From NCBI GenBank assembly GCA_044226685.1, contig JBGAGP010000001.1, forward strand, positions 62,001 through 126,000: 64,000 bases of DNA. The letters are read 5' to 3'. Below, in pieces: positions 33,698-41,982 of the stretch. The position numbers and the translations under genes are program-made. Source of the DNA: Dongia_A sp044226685. GTDB lineage: Bacteria; Pseudomonadota; Alphaproteobacteria; Dongiales; Dongiaceae. The notes beneath the pieces are model-generated. The model did not search any database. It saw only the letters and a program-made list of their open reading frames with translations, and was not told the origin of the DNA. Within the stretch, counting starts at the first letter, position 1; each line of letters starts with the position of its first letter.

Positions 33698-35308
33698 ATG
33701 TCCGGAACCATGCCCCAGGACGGCGGCCCCGGAATGGCGGACGGGATCGCGCCGCGGGCTGCCTTGCGCCCGGCAGGTCGTGCGGGCCGCGCCGGGCGGC
33801 AGGCCGCGCGCAGCCACAAGACGTCGCCGGTGCGCCCCGGCCTGCCCGGGGGCCAGTACCAGCCGCTCAGCAATCATGATCTGAAGCGCATCCATCGCAC
33901 GGCACTGGACGTGCTGGCCGAGCTCGGCATGGCGGAAGCGACCGAGGAGATCATCGAGATCGCCGTGGCGAACGGTTGCCGCCTCGGCGCCGATGGCAGG
34001 CTGCGGTTTCCCCGCTACCTGATCGAGGACGTGATCGCCGGCGCCGCGAAGAGCTACATGCTGCATGGCCGCGATCCCGCGCGCGACATCGAGGTCGGCG
34101 GCGAACGGGTACATTTCTGCACCTCCGGCGAAGCCGTCCGGGTGCTCGACTTCAAGTCGGGGCAGTACCGCCCTTCGACCCTGGTCGATCTCTACGACCT
34201 GCAGCGCCTCGCGGATTCCCTCGAGCATGTGCACAATGTCGGCCAGACGGTGGTGGCGACCGACCTCGACGACGCCTTCGTCCACGACATCAATGTGGCC
34301 TATGCCTCGGCCGCGGCGACCACCAAGCCGTTCGGCATCTCGACCGCGACCGCCGGCCACGTGGCGAAGATCATTGTCCTGTTCGACACGATCCTCGGCG
34401 GCGAAGGCCGCTTCCAGAAGCGCCCATTCTGCGTCATCGGCGGCTGCCCGATCGTCTCGCCGCTGCGCTTCGGCAAGCACACCAGCGAGGTGATGGTGGC
34501 GACCACGCGGGCCGGTCTCGTCGCCGATATGTGCGTGGCGACCCAGGCCGGCGCCACCTCGCCCGCGGCCCTCGCCGGCACGCTGGTGCAGACGGTAGCC
34601 GAGACCCTCGCCTGCCTCGCCATCGTCAACTTCATCCGCCCCGGCCACCCGATGCATCTCGGCCTGTGGCCCTTCGTCTCGGATTTGCGCACCGGCGCCT
34701 TTACCGGCGGCGGCGGCGAAGAGGCGCTGCTGCAGGCGGCGAGCGCGCAGATCGCCCGTTTCTACGGCCTGCCCTCCTCCATCTCCGCCGGCATGACCGA
34801 CGCGAAGACCCCCGACGGCCAGGCCGGCTTCGAGAAGGGTGTCACCGTGGCCCTGGCGGCGGCGGCCGGCGGCAACCTGATCTCGGAAGTGGCCGGCATG
34901 GTCGGCAGCCTGATGGGCGCCTCCTTCGAGGCCATGGTGATCGACAACGAGATGCTGGGCGTCATCCAGCGCACGCTGAAGGGCATCGAGGTGACCGACG
35001 AGAGCCTGTCCTACGAGGTGATCAAGGACGTCATTGCGGGACCCGGCCACTATCTCGGCCATCCGCAGACCCTGGCGCTGATGGACCGCGAATATCTCTA
35101 TCCCAACATCTCCGACCGCTCGTCCCTGTCGGCCTGGGAGGAGGACAACTCGGTCGGCATCCTCGACAAGGCGCGCGCCGAAGCCGGGCGCCTGCTCGCC
35201 ACCCACTATCCGGAAAGCATCGAGCCGGGTGCCGACGCGGCGATCCGCGAACGCTTCCCGATCCGCCTCGGCCGGAGCGACATGCGCCCCGGCAACGGGC
35301 GGTGGTAG
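33698..35308 (+). CDS. MttB-superfamily (trimethylamine methyltransferase-like) protein, non-pyrrolysine
   Basis: A 536-residue protein of the MttB superfamily (COG5598), a TIM-barrel methyltransferase that passes a methyl group from an amine or quaternary amine to a corrinoid protein. Blocks: 'ALDVLAELGMAEATEEIIEI', 'HFCTSGEAVRVLD', 'MCVATQAGATSPAALAGTLV', 'GMTDAKTPDGQAGFEKG' and 'GHYLGHPQTLALMDREYLYP'. No in-frame TAG is used, so it belongs to the large non-pyrrolysine group that includes glycine-betaine and proline-betaine enzymes. The first ~45 residues are Arg/Ala-rich. ATG 33698 follows GGAGCGG. No corrinoid-protein gene is adjacent; closeness to the cobalamin locus fits a B12-dependent role. 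Substrate unknown. Confidence 0.87.
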   Translation: MSGTMPQDGGPGMADGIAPRAALRPAGRAGRAGRQAARSHKTSPVRPGLPGGQYQPLSNHDLKRIHRTALDVLAELGMAEATEEIIEIAVANGCRLGADGRLRFPRYLIEDVIAGAAKSYMLHGRDPARDIEVGGERVHFCTSGEAVRVLDFKSGQYRPSTLVDLYDLQRLADSLEHVHNVGQTVVATDLDDAFVHDINVAYASAAATTKPFGISTATAGHVAKIIVLFDTILGGEGRFQKRPFCVIGGCPIVSPLRFGKHTSEVMVATTRAGLVADMCVATQAGATSPAALAGTLVQTVAETLACLAIVNFIRPGHPMHLGLWPFVSDLRTGAFTGGGGEEALLQAASAQIARFYGLPSSISAGMTDAKTPDGQAGFEKGVTVALAAAAGGNLISEVAGMVGSLMGASFEAMVIDNEMLGVIQRTLKGIEVTDESLSYEVIKDVIAGPGHYLGHPQTLALMDREYLYPNISDRSSLSAWEEDNSVGILDKARAEAGRLLATHYPESIEPGADAAIRERFPIRLGRSDMRPGNGRW

Positions 35309-35653
35309 CTAGACGAGATCCCAGACCTTCTCCGGCGGCCGGCACAGCACGGCGCCGTTCGCGGTGATGACGATCGGGCGCTCGATCAGCACCGGCGCCT
35401 CCACCATCTTCTTGAGCAGCGCATCGCCGGCAAGTTTGTCGGCATCGCCCAGCGCCTCGTAGGCGTCGCCCTTGCGGCGCAGGATGTCGTGCGGCTTGGC
35501 CTTCATCGCGGCCAGCACGCGCTTCAGCTCGGCAACGCTCGGCGGCGTCTTCAGGTATTCGACGACGTGCGGCTTGAGGCCCTTGTCCTTCAGCCAGCCC
35601 AGCACCTTGCGCGAGGTGGAACAGTTGGGGTTGTGCCAGATGGTGAGCGCCAT
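35309..35653 (-). CDS. arsC: ArsC-family glutaredoxin-dependent reductase
   Basis: A 114-residue thioredoxin-fold protein. 'IWHNPNCSTSRKVLGWL' holds the single redox Cys (residue 11) of ArsC-type arsenate reductases, and 'VLIERPIVI' near residue 90 holds a conserved Arg. Such enzymes reduce arsenate with glutathione/glutaredoxin, although many chromosomal homologues have no shown arsenic role. Start at 35653 is the family start; the upstream in-frame extension encodes repeat sequence. No arsB or acr3 gene is nearby. It lies 2 bases from the convergent end of the mttB-like gene. Confidence 0.85.
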   Translation of the reverse strand: MALTIWHNPNCSTSRKVLGWLKDKGLKPHVVEYLKTPPSVAELKRVLAAMKAKPHDILRRKGDAYEALGDADKLAGDALLKKMVEAPVLIERPIVITANGAVLCRPPEKVWDLV

Positions 35654-35726
35654 GCATGCCTCCGCTGAAGACGGAGACGGTAGTGCAGGATCAAGCAGTC
35701 GATCAAGTTCCTCCCAACGCCATGCC

Positions 35727-35756
35727 GTCATGGCAGGGCCAAGCCCTGGCATGACG
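35727..35756. repeat. GTCATGGCAGGGC inverted repeat (REP-like)
   Basis: GTCATGGCAGGGCC-AA-GCCCTGGCATGAC pairs over 13 bases with one mismatch per arm. It resembles intergenic 'GTCATG...CATGAC' repeats common in alphaproteobacteria and could also end transcription of the downstream-facing chemoreceptor gene at 35777. Confidence 0.55.
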
Positions 35757-35776
35757 TGACGCGTGGACGTAGGCGC

Positions 35777-37180
35777 CTACACCTTGTAGCCGCAGCGCAC
35801 ACCGCCCCAGTGGCGGCCTTTGACGAAGATCGGCGCCGAGGCATCCTTCATCAGCGCGAAATTGCCACCGCCCATGTCGCGGCGATAGGTCTGCACCACA
35901 AAGGGCTTGGCGCTGCGCCCGGCCTTCAATCCGACGCGGTCGTTGAAGATGCGGCGGTTGCGGCAATTGCCGGCGTTCCAGACCGGGTCGCCCGGCCGCT
36001 GCGGCTGCGAGAACTTCTTGTTATGGGTCGGCAGATAGCCGTTGCGGTCGACCGCGGCGCAAAACACGATGCGCGGGTCGACGGACAACGCCGCTTCCAG
36101 GATCGGCGGCAGCAGGCGGTCGGTGAGCGCGGTGAACTTGGCCAGCACCTGCTGGGGGTCGGTGCCCTTGACCGGCTCGTAGCGCTCGTCGAACAGGTCA
36201 TTGATGCTGATCTGGCCGCTTTCCACCGCCTGCTCGAACAGGCCGCCGATGCGCGCGGCGGCGTCCACCACCACGCGGATCATCGGCGAGTCGGTCGTCT
36301 CCACCCCGGCATGGGCGGTCGCCTCGATGAGGTCCTCGGCCACCTCGAGCAATCCGTTGATGTGGTCCTTGGCCTGCCCCAGGTCGCGGGTCGAACCCTG
36401 CACGCCGGCCGTCAGCCCCTCGAAGGTCGACTTGACCTCGGCGCTGCGGTCGCGCACCAGGCGGGTATCGGCGGCGATCGCCGCCGCCTGGCGGGCGATT
36501 TCCTCCACCGCCTGGGTCGAATGGTCGACCGCCGCGCCGATGGCCGCCGTGCCGCTCTCGACCTTGGCCGCGCGTTCGGTGGCCTGGGCGCCTTCCTTGC
36601 TCAGTTCGCCGACCTGCTGTGACAGGGCGTTGAGGGTCTCGCCGATCTGGCTGGTCGCCTCGCTGGTCTGGCGGGCCAGCACCTTCACCTCGCTGGCGAC
36701 GACGCCGAAGCCGCGGCCCGCATCGCCGGCCCGCGCCGCCTCGATCGTGGCATTGAGCGCCAGCAGGTTGGTCTGCTTGGCGATGGCATCGATGGTCTGG
36801 GCCACCTTGGCGATCTGCTCCAGCGCGCGGCGCAGGCCGCCGAGCTTGGATTCGATGGCGGTGGCGCTTTCAGCCAGGCCGCGCAGGTCGCTGAGCGAAC
36901 TCTCGATCGACCCGCGGGACGCCGCCATCTCGGCGGCGGAGCGTTGGGCGCTCTGGGCGGCACCCTCGATCTCGCCGGAGATCCGCTCATTGGCCGCCAC
37001 CATGGCTTCGGCGGTGGCGCGCAGATCCTCGAACTGGCGGGCCTGGGCCGCGACCACCTTGGCGACGTCGTCGATGGAGCCGGCCGCATCGGCAAGCTGG
37101 ACGCCGAGCGATCCGGCCTTCTCGGCGATCTGCTGCGCGACGCGCGTGCTGCTGTCGCCTTCCGACGGCTGATCCGTCAT
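35777..37180 (-). CDS. soluble methyl-accepting chemotaxis protein with C-terminal sensor domain
   Basis: A 467-residue chemoreceptor with no membrane segment. The signalling coiled coil fills residues ~10-290, with the hairpin tip 'KQTNLLALNATIEAARAGDA' and 'GRGFGVVASEVKVLARQTSE'. A different, PAS-like domain follows at ~300-467: 'IVFCAAVDRNGYLPTHNKK' and 'NRRIFNDRVGLKAGR'. This domain order, signalling part first and sensor last, is the reverse of usual receptors and occurs in some cytoplasmic ones. ATG 37180 is preceded by GGAGGGA at good spacing; 37201 is a longer option. No che genes are nearby. Confidence 0.88.
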   Translation of the reverse strand: MTDQPSEGDSSTRVAQQIAEKAGSLGVQLADAAGSIDDVAKVVAAQARQFEDLRATAEAMVAANERISGEIEGAAQSAQRSAAEMAASRGSIESSLSDLRGLAESATAIESKLGGLRRALEQIAKVAQTIDAIAKQTNLLALNATIEAARAGDAGRGFGVVASEVKVLARQTSEATSQIGETLNALSQQVGELSKEGAQATERAAKVESGTAAIGAAVDHSTQAVEEIARQAAAIAADTRLVRDRSAEVKSTFEGLTAGVQGSTRDLGQAKDHINGLLEVAEDLIEATAHAGVETTDSPMIRVVVDAAARIGGLFEQAVESGQISINDLFDERYEPVKGTDPQQVLAKFTALTDRLLPPILEAALSVDPRIVFCAAVDRNGYLPTHNKKFSQPQRPGDPVWNAGNCRNRRIFNDRVGLKAGRSAKPFVVQTYRRDMGGGNFALMKDASAPIFVKGRHWGGVRCGYKV

Positions 37181-37385
37181 ATGGTTGATTCCCTCCGGCA
37201 TGCCGGTAACCCTGGCCGATTATGGGTTAAGTGGCCGTAAAATTTGCACTAAGACGAAAGTCGTAGTTGCGGTCCCGGATGCCCGGCAAGGGCACTGGCG
37301 CGCATGGCATTTTGTCACTATGTCTGCGACGGTGAGTGCGCCGCGTCGGGTGTGGCAAGACAGCGCGCCACCGGCCGGAGGAACC

Positions 37386-37637
37386 ATGAAACTACTCTAT
37401 TTTGCCTGGGTGCGGACCAATATCGGCAAGGCCGAGGAGGAACTCGATCCGCCGGCCCAGGTCCAGACTGTCGACCAGCTGTTGAACTGGCTGGCCGCGC
37501 GCGGGCCGAACTATGCCGCGGCACTGGACCGGCGCAACATGGTGAAGGTCGCGGTCAACCAGGAATATGTCGAGCTCACCGCGCCGGTCGCCCCCGGCGA
37601 CGAGGTCGCCTTGTTCCCGCCGGTCACCGGAGGCTGA
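37386..37637 (+). CDS. moaD: molybdopterin synthase small (sulfur-carrier) subunit
   Basis: An 83-residue ubiquitin-like protein ending in the Gly-Gly tail (PPVTGG) that is adenylated and thiocarboxylated. The start 'MKLLYFAWVRTNIGKAEEEL' is typical of MoaD. With MoaE it builds the dithiolene of molybdenum cofactor from cyclic pyranopterin monophosphate in the cytoplasm. GGAGG precedes the ATG at 37386. moaE starts 8 bases after its stop. Confidence 0.93.
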   Translation: MKLLYFAWVRTNIGKAEEELDPPAQVQTVDQLLNWLAARGPNYAAALDRRNMVKVAVNQEYVELTAPVAPGDEVALFPPVTGG

Positions 37638-37645
37638 GGCGCATC

Positions 37646-38098
37646 GTGATCAAGGTTCAGCGCGAGGATTTCGACATCGGGCGGGAAATCGCCGCCCTGA
37701 CCGACGGCAACACGTCGGTCGGCGGGCTCGCGATGTTCGTGGGCCTGGTGCGGGACCTCGCCGGTGACAGCCCGATCAGCGCCATGACGCTGGAGCACTA
37801 TCCGGGCATGACGGAGAAGCGCCTGGCCGAGATCGCCGCCGAGGCCAAGGCGCGTTGGCCGCTCCAAGGCGTGCTCATCATTCACCGCTATGGCCGGCTG
37901 GAGCCAGGCGACCGCATCGTGCTGGTCGCCGCCACCTCGGCGCATCGCCAGGCGGCGCTCGACGCCTGCGCCTTCCTGATCGACTGGCTGAAGACCAAGG
38001 CGCCGTTCTGGAAGCTGGAGGAAGGCGACCACGGCGCCGCCTGGGTCGACGCGCGCGAAAGCGACGACCACGCCGCAGCCAAGTGGCGGCAATCCTGA
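37646..38098 (+). CDS. moaE: molybdopterin synthase catalytic subunit
   Basis: A 150-residue MoaE starting at GTG 37646 (MIKVQREDFDIG). Conserved blocks: 'VGGLAMFVGLVRDL' (Arg in the active site), 'LEHYPGMTEKRL' and 'IIHRYGRLEPGD' and 'TKAPFWKLE' with the catalytic Lys. It transfers two sulfurs from MoaD. The GTG start lies 8 bases after moaD, with GGAGGC in the moaD tail as ribosome site. Operon moaD-moaE; the other moa genes are elsewhere. Confidence 0.94.
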   Translation: MIKVQREDFDIGREIAALTDGNTSVGGLAMFVGLVRDLAGDSPISAMTLEHYPGMTEKRLAEIAAEAKARWPLQGVLIIHRYGRLEPGDRIVLVAATSAHRQAALDACAFLIDWLKTKAPFWKLEEGDHGAAWVDARESDDHAAAKWRQS

Positions 38099-38105
38099 TT
38101 GCCAC

Positions 38106-38579
38106 CTAGCTGGCGACGTCGCCGCGCCGTAGCTCTCCGTCGAGCTTGTCGAGCAACTCCATGGTGCCGCGCTCGCGCCCGCCCGCATCGTCATAGCCGT
38201 CGAGGAACGCGCCCTGCTCGGTGAAGACCAGGCGCGTCCCCTTGCCTTCCGGCGTCAGTTCGATCGTCGCCAGCGAAACGGAAATCGGCGTCTCGCCCAC
38301 ATGCATGTCATAGGCGATGATGATGCGCCGTTCGGCCACGATGTCGTGATAGGCCGCCGTGTAGATATGCATCGGCTCGCCCGGCTTTCCGCCGGACAGG
38401 CGTTCCGTGCCGCCGACCCGGAAATCGAGCCGGTAGCTGTCGCGACGCCACTGGTCCGGGCCGCGGAACCAGCGCGCCTTGACCTCCGGATCGGCCCAGG
38501 CCCTGAACACGCGCGCCGGCTTGGCGTCGTAGACCCGCTCGATCCGGAACGTGCCATGGGTGACGGAACGCTCGGTCAT
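38106..38579 (-). CDS. SRPBCC/AHSA1-domain protein
   Basis: A 157-residue START/Bet v1-like protein of the AHSA1 (Aha1 C-terminal) group: 'FRIERVYDAKPARVFRAWAD' followed by 'KARWFRGPD' is the family hallmark, and 'LTPEGKGTRLVFTEQGAFLD' is the matching C-terminal strand pair. These small proteins often follow an ArsR regulator gene, as here (ArsR - GST - SRPBCC, minus strand). They bind hydrophobic ligands; the function here is unknown. It ends 8 bases from the convergent moaE stop. Confidence 0.87.
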   Translation of the reverse strand: MTERSVTHGTFRIERVYDAKPARVFRAWADPEVKARWFRGPDQWRRDSYRLDFRVGGTERLSGGKPGEPMHIYTAAYHDIVAERRIIIAYDMHVGETPISVSLATIELTPEGKGTRLVFTEQGAFLDGYDDAGGRERGTMELLDKLDGELRRGDVAS

Positions 38580-38616
38580 GGGCTACTCCTCGCAAACGGA
38601 CGGCGGGACGTAAGGA

Positions 38617-39264
38617 TCAGCGCGGAATCATCGCGAAATAGGGCTCGGCTTCCTTGAGCGCGCGCGCATAGGACGGCCGCGCCATCAGCCGCTCGCGATA
38701 GGCGGCGACGTTCGGGTGCGTCTTGGCGAAAGGCTCCGCCATCTCGGCATAGAACAACGCCGGCGCGGCGGCGCAGTCCGCCATGGTGAAGTCGTCGCCC
38801 GTGGCCCATTGCCGGCCCGTCATCTCCGCCTCGATCATGCCGTAGGCGGTGCGCAGCATCCGGCGGGCATCCTCCACGCCATAGGAATCGTTCTGCCCGG
38901 CGGGGCGCAGCCGGTCGGTGATCACCTTTTGCATCGGCGCATGGACGTAGAGATCGTAGAAGCGGTCGGCGAGGCGCGTCTGCCGCGCGCGGTCGGCATC
39001 CGCCGGAATGAGCTGGGTGCGGCCCGGAAAATACTGCGCCAGGTATTCGATGATGATGCTGGTCTCCGGGATCGTGCGGTCGCGGGCCTCGTCGCGCAGC
39101 ACCGGAATCTTGCCGACCGGCCACATCTTCTTGAAGGGCACCGCGGATTCTTCCTTGAACAGCTCGACCAGCACCGGCTCGAACGGCGTGTCGTTCTCGT
39201 AGAGGGCGATCAGCACCTTGTGACAGAAGGACGACAGCGGGTGATAGTGAAACCGTAGGGTCAT
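38617..39264 (-). CDS. glutathione S-transferase family protein
   Basis: A 215-residue GST. The N-terminal thioredoxin fold reads 'FHYHPLSSFCHKVLIALYEN' (Ser active-site region) and 'GKIPVLRDEARDRTIPETSI' with the cis-Pro and the ES/TS glutathione-binding pair; a helical C-terminal domain follows with 'TGDDFTMADCAAAPALFYAE' (family N-capping box). Cytoplasmic detoxification or conjugation role; substrate unknown. Middle gene of the ArsR-GST-SRPBCC set, 60 bases downstream of the regulator and 37 upstream of the SRPBCC gene. Confidence 0.88.
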   Translation of the reverse strand: MTLRFHYHPLSSFCHKVLIALYENDTPFEPVLVELFKEESAVPFKKMWPVGKIPVLRDEARDRTIPETSIIIEYLAQYFPGRTQLIPADADRARQTRLADRFYDLYVHAPMQKVITDRLRPAGQNDSYGVEDARRMLRTAYGMIEAEMTGRQWATGDDFTMADCAAAPALFYAEMAEPFAKTHPNVAAYRERLMARPSYARALKEAEPYFAMIPR

Positions 39265-39324
39265 GCAATGCTCCAGCCGGATGAAGGCGCCGCGCGCGCG
39301 GCGCCTGTTCGTTCTCTCGTACTA

Positions 39325-39666
39325 CTACTCGCCATCCTCGCCCGCGGTTGCGGTGAGGTAGTCGCCGAGGCGGTCGAGGCGCTGCTCCCACGAGCTGCGC
39401 CGCTCGGCGATCCACTGCTCGGCCTCGCGCAACGCCCTGGTTTCGATCTGGCAGGTGCGCACCCGCCCGACCTTCTCGGTCTTCACCAGCCCGCTCGCCT
39501 CCAGCACCTGGAGGTGCTGGACCACGGCGGGCAGCGACATCGCCATCGGCCTGGCCAGTTCGCTCACCGAGGCGGGCCCGCGGGTCAGCCGCTCGATCAT
39601 CGCGCGCCGGCCCGGATCGGCCAGCGCCTGGAACATCGCATCCAACGCTGCTGATTGGTTAAGCAT
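39325..39666 (-). CDS. ArsR-family transcriptional regulator
   Basis: A 113-residue winged-helix protein: 'MFQALADPGRRAMIERLTRG' and 'SVSELARPMAMSLPAVVQHL' (recognition helix) and 'VLEASGLVKTEKVGRVRTCQ' (wing). No metal-binding CxC is present, so it is likely a non-metal member of the group that usually controls an adjacent AHSA1-type gene. It probably regulates its own operon with the GST and SRPBCC genes. The ATG at 39666 is followed upstream by an AT-richer stretch with TTAAGTGAATGCTTAA-like symmetry that could be the operator. Confidence 0.88.
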   Translation of the reverse strand: MLNQSAALDAMFQALADPGRRAMIERLTRGPASVSELARPMAMSLPAVVQHLQVLEASGLVKTEKVGRVRTCQIETRALREAEQWIAERRSSWEQRLDRLGDYLTATAGEDGE

Positions 39667-39738
39667 TCACTTAAGTATCACTCCGGCTGCCGCCGCACAA
39701 GGAATTTTCGGGGAGTTTTCCAGTGCGACAAAACAAAA

Positions 39739-39762
39739 CCCTCCCCCGTTTCCGGGGGAGGG
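39739..39762. terminator. CCCTCCCCC hairpin, single repeat copy and probable terminator
   Basis: CCCTCCCCC-GTTTCC-GGGGGAGGG with perfect 9-base arms, between the ilvE stop (39789) and the arsR promoter. It is a single copy of the same hairpin that occurs as inverted pairs elsewhere in the window. On the minus strand it is followed by TTTTGTTTTG, so it likely terminates ilvE. Confidence 0.65.
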
Positions 39763-39788
39763 TTGCGAAACGACTTCGCGGTCTGCGG

Positions 39789-40685
39789 CTATTCGGCCGC
39801 GGCGCTCGCCACCGGCAGGCGGACTTCCTTCAGGTAGTCGTCGCGCAGCTGCTTGGTGATGGCGCCGGGGGTGAACTTGTAGTCGCCGACCTGGCCCACG
39901 GGCGTCACCTCCGCCGCGGTGCCGACCAGGAACACCTCCTGGGTCTTGGCCAGTTCCTCCGGCTTGATCGCCCGTTCGACCACCTTGATCTGCCGGCGGC
40001 GCGCCAGCTCCATCACCGTCTGGCGGGTGATGCCGTTGAGGAAGCAATCGGCGGTCGGCGTGTGCAGTTCGCCGTTCTGCACCAGGAAGACGTTGGCGCC
40101 GGTCGCCTCGGCCAGCAGGCCGCGGTAATCCAGCATCATGGCGTCCTGGAAACCTTCCTTCTCCGCGTCATGCTTGGAGATGGTGCAGATCTGGTAGAGG
40201 CCGGAGGCCTTCGACGCGGTCGGCGCGGTGTCCGGCGCCGGGCGGCGATAGATCGCCCATTTCAGGCGGATGCCCTTTTCCAGCAGCTCCGGCGAGAAAT
40301 AGGACGGCCAGGTCCAGGCGGCGATGGCGAGGTGGATCTTCGCCGCCTGCGCGGCGACGCCCATCTGCTCGCTGCCGCGCCAGGTGATGGCGCGGACATA
40401 GAGGTCGCCGCCGCCCATGGCCTTCACCGTCTCGGCCTTGGCCTTCTCGATCTGGTCGACCGAATAGGGAATCTTGTAGCCGAGAATCTCCGCCGAACGG
40501 TGCAGGCGCTCGGTGTGCTCGCGCGACTTGAAGACCTTGCCGCCATAGGCGCGCTCGCCCTCGAAGGCGGCGGCGGCGTAGTGCAAGGCATGAGTCAGGA
40601 CATGGATCTTGGCATCGCGCCAGGGGGTCAGCTGGCCATCGAACCAGATCATGCCGTCACGATCGTCGAAAGGGACCAAACTCAT
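39789..40685 (-). CDS. ilvE: branched-chain amino-acid aminotransferase
   Basis: A 298-residue fold-type IV PLP enzyme that interconverts Val, Leu, Ile and their 2-oxo acids. 'IHVLTHALHYAAAAFEGERA' is the N-terminal substrate block, 'SKASGLYQICTISKHDAE' carries the PLP Lys region, 'EATGANVFLVQNGELHTPTA' the conserved E-x-T-G-N loop and 'EVFLVGTAAEVTPVGQV' the phosphate-binding turn. Start 40685 (MSLVPFDDRD) has GGAG 11 bases upstream; 40700 is a longer alternative. It is divergent from the MarR-type gene. Confidence 0.94.
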   Translation of the reverse strand: MSLVPFDDRDGMIWFDGQLTPWRDAKIHVLTHALHYAAAAFEGERAYGGKVFKSREHTERLHRSAEILGYKIPYSVDQIEKAKAETVKAMGGGDLYVRAITWRGSEQMGVAAQAAKIHLAIAAWTWPSYFSPELLEKGIRLKWAIYRRPAPDTAPTASKASGLYQICTISKHDAEKEGFQDAMMLDYRGLLAEATGANVFLVQNGELHTPTADCFLNGITRQTVMELARRRQIKVVERAIKPEELAKTQEVFLVGTAAEVTPVGQVGDYKFTPGAITKQLRDDYLKEVRLPVASAAAE

Positions 40686-40730
40686 CGGTGACAACTCCAA
40701 GGGAGGGGGGTAGGGGTTATGTTATGATTC

Positions 40731-40742
40731 CTTGCCGGCAAG
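40731..40742. promoter_or_regulatory. 12-bp palindrome in the ilvE / marR-like divergent gap
   Basis: CTTGCCGGCAAG is self-complementary and lies 46 bases upstream of ilvE and 34 bases upstream of the MarR-type gene, a place where an autoregulating MarR protein often binds. A looser pair GTCA-acatggc-TGAC (about 40771-40785) overlaps the MarR start codon. Confidence 0.3.
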
Positions 40743-40775
40743 CGAAACCTAGACGATCGGGAAAAATAAGTCAAC

Positions 40776-41267
40776 ATGGCTGACATAAAATCTCCCGCCA
40801 ATCCGCTGTTTTTGCGCGAGGACGAGCTGCGCCAGGGCATCGAGATGCTGTTTTTCGCCTACCGGGACTTCACCGCCAAGGCGGACCAGACCCTGGGCCA
40901 GTTCGGCTTCGGCCGCGCCCATCACCGGGTCATCTATTTCGTCGGCCGCAACCCCGGCATGACCGTGTCCGACCTGCTCGCCATCCTGCACATCACCAAG
41001 CAGAGCCTGAGCCGGGTGCTGGGCCAGCTGGTCCGGCAGGGGTTCATCCTGCAGAAGCCGGGCTCTACCGACCGCCGCCAGCGCCTGCTGAGCCTGACCG
41101 ACAAGGGCGCCGAGCTGGAGCGCAAGCTGACCGAGGAGCAGCGCGCCTTGATCGCCCGCGCCTACCGCTCCGCCGGCGCCGAGGCGGTCGAGGGCTTCCG
41201 CAAGGTCATGCTGGGCATGATCGAGGAAGGCGATCGGCGGCGCTTCCGCCCGGGACTGCCGCGCTGA
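40776..41267 (+). CDS. petP: MarR-family transcriptional regulator (PetP-like)
   Basis: A 163-residue winged-helix regulator: 'GRNPGMTVSDLLAILHITKQ' and 'SLSRVLGQLVRQGFILQKPG' (recognition helix) and 'STDRRQRLLSLTDKGAELER' (wing with DRR). It matches PetP of purple bacteria in being directly followed by an OmpR-type regulator. PetP/PetR influence cytochrome bc1 synthesis in Rhodobacter; here the petABC genes are 20 kb away. The response-regulator gene starts 13 bases downstream. Name given from synteny. Confidence 0.8.
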   Translation: MADIKSPANPLFLREDELRQGIEMLFFAYRDFTAKADQTLGQFGFGRAHHRVIYFVGRNPGMTVSDLLAILHITKQSLSRVLGQLVRQGFILQKPGSTDRRQRLLSLTDKGAELERKLTEEQRALIARAYRSAGAEAVEGFRKVMLGMIEEGDRRRFRPGLPR

Positions 41268-41280
41268 GGTCGCAACGCCG

Positions 41281-41973
41281 GTGAGCGAAGAGCAGATCCA
41301 TATCCTGGTGGTCGACGACGACAAGCGGCTGCGCGACCTGATCGGCCGCTACCTGACCGAGCAGGGCTATCGCGTCACCACGGCGGTCGACGCCGGCGAC
41401 GCGCGGGCCAAGCTGGCCGGCATCACCTTCGACCTGCTGGTGGTCGACATCATGATGCCGGGGGAGAACGGCCTCGACCTCACCCGCTCGCTGCGCGAGA
41501 AGACCCTGGTGCCGATCCTGCTGCTGACCGCGATGGGCGAGGCCAATGACCGCATCAACGGCCTGGAGACCGGCGCCGACGACTACCTGGTGAAGCCGTT
41601 CGAGCCGCGCGAGCTGGTGCTGCGCATCAACGCCATCCTGAAGCGCGCGGGACAACGGGCGGGCGGGCCGACCGCCGTCGGCGCCGTCAAGTTCGGCGCC
41701 TTCGTGTTCGAGATCGAGCGGCGGCGGCTGTTCAAGGCGGGCGAGCCGATCCACCTGACCGACGCCGAGTCCGAGTTGCTGTTCCAGCTGGCCCGCCGGG
41801 CCGGCGAGCCGGTCTCGCGCGAGGCGCTGGCGCCGCAGAGCGAGGACAGCACCGAAAGCCGCCTGATCGACGTGCAGATGACACGCTTGCGGCGCAAGAT
41901 CGAGGACGATCCGCGTTTCCCGCGCTTCCTGCAGACGGTGCGCGGCCGCGGCTACGTCCTGCAGCCGGATTGA
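41281..41973 (+). CDS. petR: OmpR-family response regulator (PetR-like)
   Basis: A 230-residue response regulator starting at GTG 41281. Receiver: 'ILVVDDDKRLRDLIGRYL' (acidic pocket), 'LLVVDIMMPGENGLDLTRSL' (phospho-Asp), 'PILLLTAMGE' (Thr) and 'DDYLVKPFEPRELV' (Lys). The C-terminal winged helix shows 'LIDVQMTRLRRKIEDDPR' and 'FLQTVRGRGYVL'. It sits between the MarR gene (13 bases) and the sensor kinase (9 bases), so it forms one operon with them and the kinase is its probable partner. Confidence 0.92.
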   Translation: MSEEQIHILVVDDDKRLRDLIGRYLTEQGYRVTTAVDAGDARAKLAGITFDLLVVDIMMPGENGLDLTRSLREKTLVPILLLTAMGEANDRINGLETGADDYLVKPFEPRELVLRINAILKRAGQRAGGPTAVGAVKFGAFVFEIERRRLFKAGEPIHLTDAESELLFQLARRAGEPVSREALAPQSEDSTESRLIDVQMTRLRRKIEDDPRFPRFLQTVRGRGYVLQPD

Positions 41974-41982
41974 TCGCCCGCC

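Noticed and set aside
33698..35308. Pyrrolysine-type MttB with an in-frame UAG
   Set aside because: No internal TAG in the frame, and no pyl genes in the window; the protein is of the non-pyrrolysine group.
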